Source of the DNA: G963677445 sp963678275
GTDB taxonomy: Bacteria > Bacteroidota > Ignavibacteria > Ignavibacteriales > Melioribacteraceae
Direction of reading: 5' to 3'
Assembly: GCA_963678275.1 (NCBI GenBank)
Contig: OY782765.1
Location: 6,758,001-6,822,000, forward strand
DNA: 64,000 nucleotides
Below the pieces are notes generated by a model, which did no database searches, was not told the origin of the DNA, and was given only the letters and a program-made list of their open reading frames with translations. The position numbers were made by a program, and so were the translations under genes. Positions within the stretch are counted from its first letter, which is position 1, and every line of letters begins with the position of its first letter. Below are positions 34,913-42,775 of this stretch, piece after piece.

Positions 34913-36103
34913 ATGGAAACAATCACTTATTTATTGAGTGAAAATGGCAGTTCAGAAAGATATTATGATGCCGTTGATGATTTTTCAGAAAGAGTATTAA
35001 GCAGAGCCCGGGCTTTATTGTCCTGGAAAATGGAAAAATTTGTACTTTTTATCAGACAACATGGAATTGAAAAACCCAGGAGCAGTGAAGAGTATTATAT
35101 TGAGCTGTTGATTATTGGTGTGTTATGGGACCTCTACATTCGTAAGGCGATGAATTTATCAAAATTTAATTTTCGTATGTTATCAACTCTGGCGGCTGTC
35201 AGAAACAGAAGAAGAGAGCTGAAACCGGCGGTTGATGCTGTAAAAGGAATTTTTACAACTGCTTTTCTGAATATCGATTCCAGCCGGGATGAAGAAGCGG
35301 AAATGAATTCACAAAATTTTTCACGATTACTTGACTGGCTTGAAGCCACCGGAGAATACCGTGAAGAGGTGATAAGGTTAAAGAACTGGCAGCAATATTT
35401 CTTTTCGTTAGACAGCGCTGAGGTGGAAACATTGCTAAAATGTTGTGTGGAGTTTAATGAATGGTTTGTTGAGGAAAGCAGCCTGGTTCTTTCGAAATTT
35501 ACACGCAATGTTCATAAATTTCTCAGGGAAAAACTCGAAGATCATAAATGGAAAGAGGACCTTCTCTTCTGCGGGAAAAAGGAAAGGGAATATCATCTTA
35601 ATATGGTGAGCGCCGCGATTATGAACAAAGCTTTTAGAAAAAAATTTCTTGATACTGAAAAAAAAGTAGCGCTGATACCTGTATGTATGCGACTTTTGAG
35701 CGATGAAAAATGCCAGGCCGAAAGAAGAGGAATTGATATAATATGCCGGGGATGCAGCGGAAATTGTAATGTTAACAGAATCAGAAAACTGGGGCGCGAT
35801 AAGAACTTTGAGGTTTACCTTATTCCGCATTCATCCGATTTTACCAGGTGGCTTGAAAGATGGCAGGATAATAGTGAAATAGGGGTGGTTGGCGTTACCT
35901 GCGCGCTGAATCTTCTCACAGGCGGATATGAGATGGAAAAACTGAATATTCGTTCGCAATGTGTGCTCCTTGATTATTGCGGCTGTAAAAATCATTGGCA
36001 TAAAGAGGGAATCCCGACTGATCTTGATGACAACATGCTGGCAGAAATTGTGGAAGGAAAAGAAGAATATTTCCGCGAAAATGAATATGCCTGCCAGTAT
36101 TGA
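34913..36103 (+). CDS. DUF116-family cysteine-rich protein
   Basis: A 396-aa cytoplasmic protein. The C-terminal half is a DUF116 domain with its cysteine pattern: VCMRLLSDEKC, then IICRGCSGNCNVNRI, VGVTCALNLLTGGYE and LLDYCGCKNHW; at least eight cysteines could hold a metal or Fe-S cluster. The N-terminal ~220 residues are helical, hydrophilic and unrecognised. The ATG at 34913 is chosen over an upstream start because AGGAG (34900-34904) lies 8 bases before it. It is monocistronic. DUF116 proteins are sometimes associated with lipoate ligase-like genes; here lplA is in the preceding operon. Confidence 0.85.
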   Translation: METITYLLSENGSSERYYDAVDDFSERVLSRARALLSWKMEKFVLFIRQHGIEKPRSSEEYYIELLIIGVLWDLYIRKAMNLSKFNFRMLSTLAAVRNRRRELKPAVDAVKGIFTTAFLNIDSSRDEEAEMNSQNFSRLLDWLEATGEYREEVIRLKNWQQYFFSLDSAEVETLLKCCVEFNEWFVEESSLVLSKFTRNVHKFLREKLEDHKWKEDLLFCGKKEREYHLNMVSAAIMNKAFRKKFLDTEKKVALIPVCMRLLSDEKCQAERRGIDIICRGCSGNCNVNRIRKLGRDKNFEVYLIPHSSDFTRWLERWQDNSEIGVVGVTCALNLLTGGYEMEKLNIRSQCVLLDYCGCKNHWHKEGIPTDLDDNMLAEIVEGKEEYFRENEYACQY

Positions 36104-36278
36104 TCCCGGTGGTGGCAGGGATTTTATCCGGGAAGGGGAGTTCTGAGGCTGCTTAATGAAAATATTCTTGTTTCGAATGGCAGAATATTGAATTTGCATC
36201 TTCTTAAAAACGAGCTGTAATTGTACTCGAACAATTTACCAGTGAAAAATAAAGCCGGGAACGAGGATGATTACTCCG

Positions 36279-36384
36279 TTATCATCACATAACCGCCAAC
36301 ATGTTGAGGATAATCTAAGGAGCAAAATTTGCGAAAAAAGCCCGCTAATAACATGTTGCCGATAGTCAGGCCGCGATTCTAAAT
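36279..36384 (+). repeat. Dispersed repeat R2, copy 2
   Basis: About 80 percent similar by eye to 15329-15432, same orientation, including CCAACATGTTGAGGATAATC and AACATGTTGCCGATAGTCAG. Confidence 0.75.
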
Positions 36385-36433
36385 CCATAAGGTGATGGAG
36401 TCAGAAAAAGAAAAGTTATCGGTTAGCTCAAGG

Positions 36434-36596
36434 ATAGTCCTCCCCCGTCTTCAAAGAAAAACACTTTGAATCCACCCCCTTGCCAGGAGCATCCCTCTGG
36501 GGCCGGCGGTAATGGCGCAAAGATAGAGCAAAAATATAGTATTTTTAATGTTTTCCAGGTATTCCGACCCCACCCTAAATCCCTCCCCTTAGTAAG
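36434..36596. repeat. MITE-like element copy B, left part (split by the IS)
   Basis: Carries the CTCCCCCGTC / CCACCCCCTT terminal repeat, AATGGCGC and ATAGAGCAAAAATATAGTAT, matching the reverse complement of copy A (4098-4495). It continues at 38953 beyond the IS, ending in the target duplication CTTAGTAAG (36588-36596). Confidence 0.75.
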
Positions 36597-36625
36597 GCTG
36601 GTCCTTACACACACTTAGCACAGGG
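36597..36625 (+). repeat. IS left terminal inverted repeat
   Basis: Begins GCTGGTCCTTACACACACTT and continues AGCACAGGG; pairs with 38924-38952 with four mismatches over 29 bp. Confidence 0.92.
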
Positions 36626-36641
36626 GGTGTGGGCGAAATAA

Positions 36642-38900
36642 TTATCCCGGTGGAGGCTTTGCAGTTAAAATCACAAACATTTCTGTGGCAGTATCCAGAC
36701 GTATTATTCCCCGCCATAGCGCCTGGGCGCCGGGCATTCCATCACCCTTTCTGCCTAAATGACCTCCTATTGCTCCAACCATTCGTATTGCCTCCTTTAG
36801 TGTTGGCGGCTTTGACGGATAGTTCTTTGTCTTGTTATAATAACAGTGTAGAGCCTTCCATTGAACATCCCTAAAAAATTCCGTACAGGGAAAATCTGGT
36901 CTTTCCCGTCCAAGCATTGTCATATAATATATTCGCCAGGCCACTACCATATCTATCCCAAGACTGGCTTCCAGGCTGTCTGTCGTTGATAACTGTCTAT
37001 CCTTTATCCTGCATCCGCTTTTTAGTGTGCGATGATATACCTCTATGCCCCATCGTCCTGTATACCATTCTACACGTTTTACCGCGTCTTCGAACTTCTC
37101 TACTGCCGCTGTGGTCAACAGCATCCATTCTATCGGGGATTCTGTTGATGATGACCCCGCCTCTTCTTTCAGATATACTGCCCACGCCTGTATCGGTTCT
37201 TCTTCTTTAAACCGCTTCGGCGGCATTAGATTTACTTCTGAAAACCGCAATTCCACCCTTGCGTCCCTCCCCTTTTTATTCCCTCTGCGCGGTAGATGAA
37301 TTTCAAGTGATCCGGCAATTTCACGCTTTGACATATACTCCCACAAATCCTCATGATCTGTTTTCCGATTCCTGCTCCTCTCTGATCTTACCAGCAACTT
37401 TGGCCCTTCTGGTATCGCCTGGGCCGCCTTAAACAGTTCATAGATATCTGATTCCCGATCTCCTATGCTCACTATCATTGTTTCCGGACATAACTGCCGG
37501 ACTTCGTTTACTTTCTTCAGGCTGTTTATCCATTTCATACTCTCTTTTTCTTCTATCGGCAATTCTTTTCGTCTTTTGCTTTTACCCTGTTCCTCCTGAT
37601 CCCGCGCCCAGCATTGGGCGTCCAGAACTCCCAGTGGCGTTCCCTGCTCGCTGAAGGCCAGGGTATCATGTAATATCAAACCTATATTTTGGGCTTTTAT
37701 TGTGTTTATAGGGCCAAGACCTTCTGTCTTTGGATGTGTGCTGTAATCTAATATTGTCGTATCCTGTGGAGCCAGTACTACTTTATGCTCTCTGATACGT
37801 TCGATTGTCGCTTCTTTATGGGCTGTTAATATTACTTCCATTTTTACATTCTCATTTTTGAAAAACCTGTATGCGCCTATAGTTGCCGCTTTATCGCCAC
37901 TTGCTTCCGGTATATTCGACTGGGGACTATTAAAAAAATCCCCCGCTATTGTTTTTAATCGTTCCTTTAGACGATTATCATAAAAATCTACTCTGCCAAA
38001 TTCTTCCTCTGTCCAATCACTTCCTTTGCCCGGTGACGGTCTTTCTCCCAAACGATAGGGCTTTTCTTTGCAGAGTATTGTTTTCCAGCTTTTACTTAAA
38101 TGATATAAATATATTTGCTTGCGGATTCCGTCCCGCCTGCCTGAACTCTTTCCCACATATTTCCAGTTGCCTGATATATAACTTGTGCCTGTAAATCTCT
38201 CCGGGTCTATATATGTCTCTACCAGTACCGGGGATACTGAATATCTTTGTTCCCAATCTTTTGGCAAACGTGATAGTACTCTCGATAATACGTATGACGC
38301 AAGATTCTTTACCTTTATCGTTGGCAATATTAAAAAGCGGGCGTTGTTTACCACATATTTTATATTATTGTTTTTCGCTGATTCGCTCCAGCCGATATAT
38401 TCATCACGGGCCTTTAGCTTCCAGCCGCCTGAACTGAAACTCAAGGCTCCAATATAACCATATATACTGCTTTTAACAATATATCTTATCTGTGATCCAC
38501 ATAGATGTCCGCTGCCAAGATAATGATATTGATCAAGTAAAAATCGCCATATTTTAGAATCCTTACTATAACGGCTTGTAATTGGTTCTACAGTAATTAT
38601 GCCCAATTCTGATAACTTGCAGGTAATCTCAGTTATCTGAACTTCCACCCTTTTTTCACTTCTTTTTTCGAATGAATATTTTTGTTTTATCTCGGGAAGT
38701 TTTATGACTCCTCTTCGATTTAGCTCGGCTAAAGCTTTTCTACAGCTCATATCCTGTAGATTACCATTTGCCGAACGCCAGTTCATTGTCTCACAAACCA
38801 TACGTGATAGTTCAAGACGAGATATACCTGGTTCTCTCTCTATAGCTTCGTTAATGAGATCGATAATTTCTTGTGTATATATTTTTCCATAAATTTGCAT
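36642..38900 (-). CDS. IS4-family transposase with N-terminal DUF4338 (DruA-like) domain
   Basis: A 752-aa fusion. Residues about 1-90 form an HTH-like segment; about 90-280 match DUF4338/DruA (YHYLGSGHLCGSQIRYIVKS, IGALSFSSGGWKLKARDEYI, NNARFLILPTIKVKNLASYV, PVLVETYIDPERFTGTSY). From about 300 it is a Tn5/IS50-like transposase: WTEEEFGRVDFYDNRLKERL DNA-binding region, DDE residues in APQDTTILDY, IGDRESDIYELF, and the YREK signature Y-x2-R-x3-E-x6-K in YTGRWGIEVYHRTLKSG. DUF4338 is best known from the Druantia defence protein DruA; its role in transposition is unproven. Catalytic residues all appear intact. It starts 52 bp inside the right end. Confidence 0.93.
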   Translation of the reverse strand: MQIYGKIYTQEIIDLINEAIEREPGISRLELSRMVCETMNWRSANGNLQDMSCRKALAELNRRGVIKLPEIKQKYSFEKRSEKRVEVQITEITCKLSELGIITVEPITSRYSKDSKIWRFLLDQYHYLGSGHLCGSQIRYIVKSSIYGYIGALSFSSGGWKLKARDEYIGWSESAKNNNIKYVVNNARFLILPTIKVKNLASYVLSRVLSRLPKDWEQRYSVSPVLVETYIDPERFTGTSYISGNWKYVGKSSGRRDGIRKQIYLYHLSKSWKTILCKEKPYRLGERPSPGKGSDWTEEEFGRVDFYDNRLKERLKTIAGDFFNSPQSNIPEASGDKAATIGAYRFFKNENVKMEVILTAHKEATIERIREHKVVLAPQDTTILDYSTHPKTEGLGPINTIKAQNIGLILHDTLAFSEQGTPLGVLDAQCWARDQEEQGKSKRRKELPIEEKESMKWINSLKKVNEVRQLCPETMIVSIGDRESDIYELFKAAQAIPEGPKLLVRSERSRNRKTDHEDLWEYMSKREIAGSLEIHLPRRGNKKGRDARVELRFSEVNLMPPKRFKEEEPIQAWAVYLKEEAGSSSTESPIEWMLLTTAAVEKFEDAVKRVEWYTGRWGIEVYHRTLKSGCRIKDRQLSTTDSLEASLGIDMVVAWRIYYMTMLGRERPDFPCTEFFRDVQWKALHCYYNKTKNYPSKPPTLKEAIRMVGAIGGHLGRKGDGMPGAQALWRGIIRLDTATEMFVILTAKPPPG

Positions 38901-38923
38901 ACATAAAGGTAAGCATATTGCTT

Positions 38924-38952
38924 CCCTGTGTCAAGTGTGTATAAAGACCAGC
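38924..38952 (-). repeat. IS right terminal inverted repeat
   Basis: Ends AAGTGTGTATAAAGACCAGC, the partner of the left terminal repeat. Confidence 0.92.
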
Positions 38953-39180
38953 CTTAGTAAGGGGAGGGACTTTTAAAGCCCCTCTCCTTGATAAGGAGAG
39001 GGGTTGGGGTGAGGTTGTAAAGAATTTAATAACAATAGGTTAGTCAATTAATATTATCAATCTATTAAAATGATATTAGAAAAAACTCACAAGATATATT
39101 GATACTCGTGAATAAATGTAATTGCTCAATATTCTTCTCGTTTCATTATTTTAGTGCCATTGCCTCCGGCGGGGGATATT
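38953..39180. repeat. MITE-like element copy B, right part
   Basis: Starts with target duplication CTTAGTAAG (38953-38961), continues with the GGGGAGGG half-palindrome, the CCCCTCTCCTTGATAAGGAG hairpin and GGGGTTGGGGTGAGGTTG, then TTTAATAACAATAGGTTAG and GATATTAGAAAAA, as in the reverse complement of copy A. The end GTGCCATTGCCTCCGGCGGG (39154 onward) is a degraded terminal repeat. Confidence 0.72.
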
Positions 39181-39495
39181 CCGATTGTTTGGATGTGCTT
39201 ACAAATGTTCCCCTTTAGGGCGTTTTCCTCAAGCTCTGCCATGGGAAAATTTAGGCGACTTAACAATTAATTTCTTGCATCTTAGCGGAGAGAATTGATT
39301 TTTAGCTCATTTTTTTGCAGTCTTGACTTTTTTTCCTGTTCGCCGCAGGAGAGTTACTTTTTTTGTCTCCAGAGGAGTCCTACGGACAATAAAAAAAGCA
39401 GGGGCGTTTTTAATAAAATATTTTTGGTTAGATTAATGATAATTCTTTTTAGTTCCGGCTCTGCCAGCTTAGGAAATTAAAATGAAATATCAGCA
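39181..39495. other. Gene-free region right of the IS
   Basis: Contains repeat R4 copy 2 (39210-39278) and a TCCGGCTCTGCCAGCTTAGG copy near 39452-39471 related to 16157-16175. The rest is AT-rich with no gene. It lies downstream of the PadR-associated membrane gene; no clear terminator is seen. Confidence 0.55.
39210..39278 (+). repeat. Dispersed repeat R4, copy 2
   Basis: Shares AGGGCGTTTTCCTCAAGCT, GGGAAAATTTA and GCGACTTAACAAT with 15801-15870. Confidence 0.7.
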
Positions 39496-39915
39496 TCAAT
39501 CGAATATTTCTCCTTTTCTGATTCCTTTAATGCTGTTTCTGCCAAGCAGGTAATGTAAAAACAGCCCGGCACCCCATGCGGCGGCGGTGATTAAAACAAT
39601 ATGAATTTTTTCATAAGGGGAATTGAATTTAAACGCATGCCATAGAAGAGCAATAATATTGCAGATAATATATGTTACGAAATGATACATGAATGCCAGA
39701 TGAGCCCTGCTTTTCCTGGGTTTTTCAGTCGCGCCGAGGGTGAACGCGGTAATAAAAATAGCTGCCGAGTAAATAACGGCAATTAACCAGATATCTGAGA
39801 AATGTTGCTTTGTCAGCGAATCACTCAGGAAAAATCTAAATAAAATGGTATATATTGTTAACAGCAGTGAAAAAATTTTCAGATTACGCGACAGGCCTAT
39901 CATGATTATCCTCAC
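39496..39915 (-). CDS. Small four-helix membrane protein, PadR partner
   Basis: A 139-aa integral membrane protein with four hydrophobic segments (about 12-32, 42-60, 72-92 and 104-122) separated by short charged loops. No family recognised. Its start overlaps the PadR stop (ATGA), so it is translationally coupled to, and presumably repressed by, the regulator. Such regulator-membrane pairs often sense envelope stress or drugs; that is inference only. Confidence 0.75.
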   Translation of the reverse strand: MRIIMIGLSRNLKIFSLLLTIYTILFRFFLSDSLTKQHFSDIWLIAVIYSAAIFITAFTLGATEKPRKSRAHLAFMYHFVTYIICNIIALLWHAFKFNSPYEKIHIVLITAAAWGAGLFLHYLLGRNSIKGIRKGEIFD

Positions 39916-40274
39916 TTTATTAGTTCTTTAATATCATCGTTAAAAAAAAGAGCAATATTTCTTTTGATAAATGACTCGAGTAATTCGGATCCCAGCGGAG
40001 TCAGGCTGTAATATTTTCTGTCGGGTCCTTTATTCCCTTTTCCCGATTCGTAATCAACCATTTCAAGGTCATAATATTTTCTCAGAGTTCTGTAAAGTGA
40101 CTGTTCTTCACAGGATATAGTATCTCTGGAATATTTTTGGATGAAGTCCCTAATTTCAGAAACATATTTTTCGCCATGTTTCAGAGCGAGAAAGAGCCAA
40201 AGTGTAAGCTGCCCTTTTTTATAGGTATCTTCCCAGGCCTTCAGCAATTCATCTTTATAATTTTGATCATTCAT
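39912..40274 (-). CDS. PadR-family transcriptional regulator
   Basis: A 120-aa winged-helix repressor. Seen: KKGQLTLWLFLALKHGEKYVSEIRDFI (HTH region), EEQSLYRTLRKYYDLEMVDYE and the wing GPDRKYYSLTPLGSEL. I start it at ATG 40274 (MNDQNYKDELL) rather than at 40313, because PadR proteins begin near this point. The start codon region overlaps one of two direct repeats TGTATAGAACA, suggesting autoregulation. Confidence 0.88.
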   Translation of the reverse strand: MNDQNYKDELLKAWEDTYKKGQLTLWLFLALKHGEKYVSEIRDFIQKYSRDTISCEEQSLYRTLRKYYDLEMVDYESGKGNKGPDRKYYSLTPLGSELLESFIKRNIALFFNDDIKELIK

Positions 40275-40312
40275 GTATAGAACACCAAGTATTAAACAAG
40301 TTGTATAGAACA
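40274..40312. promoter_or_regulatory. Candidate PadR operator: two direct TGTATAGAACA repeats
   Basis: Identical 11-mers at 40274-40284 and 40302-40312, spaced 28 bp (close to three helical turns), lie over and just upstream of the PadR start. The second also has TTGTAT...ATACAA symmetry extending to about 40323. Confidence 0.5.
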
Positions 40313-40420
40313 AAGATAATACAATTACTCCTTCCTGTCAAATTAATCTCCTTAAAGTCTCAAAAAAAATAATAAAACGCCTGAACTCTTGAATATTTGT
40401 AAAAAAATCCGATAATAGAA

Positions 40421-42280
40421 ATGGAAAATTATATTATCAATTCAGATTGGAAAGTAATGTTTGATTCCGAAGTTATTGACGCGCAACTGGAAATGACCGA
40501 TCGTATCGGATACCAGCTACTGAAGAAGGGAATTATTGATATTAAAATCCTTGAATCGGCGCTAAAAGTAAAAAACGAGGATGACGCGAAATTAAAACGT
40601 AATCTGGCACAGATACTTGTTACGGAATTCAATTTTGATCATGACCTGGTTTTTCGGGAAGTCGCTCTTTTATACGCATTCAAAGAGATAAATCTGAATG
40701 ATGCCGATTTTACAGAGGAACGATTCAAAAATATCAAAAAAATCTTCAGAGGTTATAACGAAGATACCAGAAATCTGCTGCTCGAGCATAAAGTAATTCC
40801 CTATAAATATGATCAAAAAATAAAGGGAAAACTTATTCTGGCCGCCACTGATCCCACCGACAGAGTACTGAATAAGATAGCCTACGCCCTTAATCTCAAG
40901 AAGTTTGAAATAAACTATATTCGAATGGCCGACTACCAGCGAATAATTAAAATGATATTTCCACCTGCCGATAAATTATCTGTGCTTTTGGAAGAAGATG
41001 TGGCGGATATCCGGATAGAAGATCAGACCGCCTATCCCGAATCGGCGGTAATTGAAGATGAGATCAAAAAAAATTCTTTATTGGATCTTATTGAAGCCAT
41101 TCTCGCCGGAGCGGTGAAAAAAGGGGCAAGTGATATCCATATTGTCCCCAAAAATATTGATATCACAGATATTTCCTACCGGCTTAACGGTAAACTGCAA
41201 TACTGGTTCTCACAAAAAAATACACACTATGAATCAATACTTACGGTAATAAAACAAAAGTCGGCGGGAATAAGCAATGAAATACGTAATAAATTGCAGA
41301 GCGGAATAATTGAAAGGACTATTAATGGAAATCCGATTCGATTTTTTATTTCTGTTATACCTGTTGCCGGAAATGATATTTTTGTAAGATATGAGAGCGT
41401 GGTAATCAGAATACAAAACTCAGATAAAGTATATCTTACCCCCTCCCGGATTGGAATTGATGAAAGGATGGAGTCTTCCATACTGCAGGCAGTGTCAGGA
41501 GGGAATGGAATTATTGTGGTTAATGGTCCCCGGGGCAGTGGAAACTCAAATACTGTCGCGGCAATTCTTAATTTACTGAATCCTGCTTCCCGGTGCATTG
41601 TTTCAGTTCGTGATAATGTTGAGTATATGGTGCCGGGTATAAAATATATGAATGGCTCGTCAGGAAGAAGCCGGACTGAAAATTTTGATATTTTAAGAAA
41701 GCAGGACCCTGATATTATAATCTGCGGTTCGGTGAGTTCAAAGGAAGAGTTCGAAGAAATCAAAGAATTTTCAGCGGAAGGCAAACTGGTTATCATAACC
41801 ATGAACCGGGAAGATTCTGTTTCAGCGCTGGAAGAGTTGATGTTTTTATCAAAGGATTATTATCCTCTTCTATATTCTCTCAGGTTCATTATTTCGCACA
41901 GAGTATTCGGAAAACTCTGTGATAACTGTAAAAAAGAAATAAGTGATATTGAAAAAAATAACCTGGGGAAAATTGCCGGCGATTATTTTACTGAAAATGA
42001 AACATATTATACTTCAGCGGGATGTGATATCTGCGGTAACAGCGGCTATTCAGATAATGTGGTAGTTCAGGAATATCTTGAGATGACAGAGGAATTGCGC
42101 TCCCGGTTGATTTCAGGAGCAGGAAAACCATCCGGAAAATTCCTTTACAGGGTTGCCGGAGAAACCGGATTTTCGGAATTGCGGAAAAACGCCTCTAAAT
42201 TTGCCGCTCAGGGGTTGATTTCCCCGACTGATATAATAATTAATTCGCCTGATATAAAATTATATGAGCAGGATCAATAA
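40421..42280 (+). CDS. Degenerate PilB/GspE-like protein (pseudo-ATPase)
   Basis: A 619-aa protein with the layout of type II/IV secretion ATPases: an N-terminal MshEN-like region (about 28-185), linker, PAS-like N2 domain (GASDIHIVP at 235-243) and a RecA-like domain. Every catalytic motif is lost: the Walker A GPTGSGKS/T is GPRGSGNS (369-376, Lys to Asn), the Asp box TIEDPVEY is SVRDNVEY, the Walker B RQDPDIIMVGEIRD is RKQDPDIIICGSVSS, and the His box lacks its His. The zinc cysteines remain (C500, C503, C535, C538). It is therefore folded but probably not an ATPase. It precedes two receiver genes and no pilus genes are nearby, so a signalling or nucleotide-sensing role is plausible. Confidence 0.85.
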   Translation: MENYIINSDWKVMFDSEVIDAQLEMTDRIGYQLLKKGIIDIKILESALKVKNEDDAKLKRNLAQILVTEFNFDHDLVFREVALLYAFKEINLNDADFTEERFKNIKKIFRGYNEDTRNLLLEHKVIPYKYDQKIKGKLILAATDPTDRVLNKIAYALNLKKFEINYIRMADYQRIIKMIFPPADKLSVLLEEDVADIRIEDQTAYPESAVIEDEIKKNSLLDLIEAILAGAVKKGASDIHIVPKNIDITDISYRLNGKLQYWFSQKNTHYESILTVIKQKSAGISNEIRNKLQSGIIERTINGNPIRFFISVIPVAGNDIFVRYESVVIRIQNSDKVYLTPSRIGIDERMESSILQAVSGGNGIIVVNGPRGSGNSNTVAAILNLLNPASRCIVSVRDNVEYMVPGIKYMNGSSGRSRTENFDILRKQDPDIIICGSVSSKEEFEEIKEFSAEGKLVIITMNREDSVSALEELMFLSKDYYPLLYSLRFIISHRVFGKLCDNCKKEISDIEKNNLGKIAGDYFTENETYYTSAGCDICGNSGYSDNVVVQEYLEMTEELRSRLISGAGKPSGKFLYRVAGETGFSELRKNASKFAAQGLISPTDIIINSPDIKLYEQDQ

Positions 42281-42385
42281 TTTTTAATTTTATTTTTATA
42301 CAATGAATCATGAATTGAAAAATAATGTTTTTATTTAAGACTCATCCTGAAAATATTTATGAAATAGTAACGGGAAGGTTCCTGG

Positions 42386-42754
42386 ATGCATTCAATATTG
42401 ATTGTTGATGATGACAAAACTCTCTGCCAGGTTCTCCAGGAGGAATTGGAAGAGATAGGATTCAACGCTTTTTACGCGACCGGAGCAGATGAAGCTTTTG
42501 AATTCCTTGAGAAGCAAGAGGCAAAAATTGAGCTGATGCTTCTCGATTTAAAAATGCCTGAAAAGGATGGTTTTTACGTATTGCATAATCTTGTTGAAAA
42601 AGGCATTGAGCTTAAGGTAATTGTCCTTACAGCTTATGCCGACCTTAAAAGTGTTATTGAATCAACACGGCTGGGCGCCAAAGATTTTGTCAGCAAACCC
42701 TATGATCTGGATGAATTACTGATTTCAATAAGAAAGGTTCTCCAGCAGGATTAA
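42386..42754 (+). CDS. Single-domain response regulator
   Basis: A 122-aa CheY-like receiver with no output domain. Acidic pocket VDDD (8-10), phosphoacceptor D54 in MLLDLKMP, a Thr in VLTAYAD and the conserved Lys in SKPYD. It would act by protein contact or as a phosphorelay intermediate. Its receiver is closest by eye to that of the NtrC-type regulator at 44730-46085 (shared VLTA, KPYDL). GGGAAGG lies upstream. Confidence 0.9.
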   Translation: MHSILIVDDDKTLCQVLQEELEEIGFNAFYATGADEAFEFLEKQEAKIELMLLDLKMPEKDGFYVLHNLVEKGIELKVIVLTAYADLKSVIESTRLGAKDFVSKPYDLDELLISIRKVLQQD

Positions 42755-42775
42755 GAATTGAATGGTGGGAGTAAT

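Larger units (their letters stand above)
36104..36596. other. Gene-free region left of the IS
   Basis: Contains repeat R2 copy 2 (36279-36384) and the left part of MITE-like copy B (36434-36596). No convincing gene or terminator; a weak ATCCCGG/CCGGGA pairing lies just after the DUF116 stop. Confidence 0.6.
36597..38952 (-). mobile_element. Complete IS4-family insertion sequence with DUF4338 transposase
   Basis: A 2356-bp element. Ends: GCTGGTCCTTACACACACTT on the left and GCTGGTCTTTATACACACTT (reverse complement) on the right, 18 of 20 identical; similarity extends to 29 bp (25 identical). It is flanked by the 9-bp direct repeat CTTAGTAAG (36588-36596 and 38953-38961), which fits the 9-12 bp duplications typical of IS4-family elements. 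It holds one transposase gene and almost nothing else. Intact ends, duplication and open frame suggest a recent, potentially active insertion. Confidence 0.95.

Noticed and set aside
36642..38900. A Druantia-type anti-phage defence system
   Set aside because: Only a DUF4338 domain is present, within a transposase; the other Druantia genes (for example the large DruE helicase) are absent.
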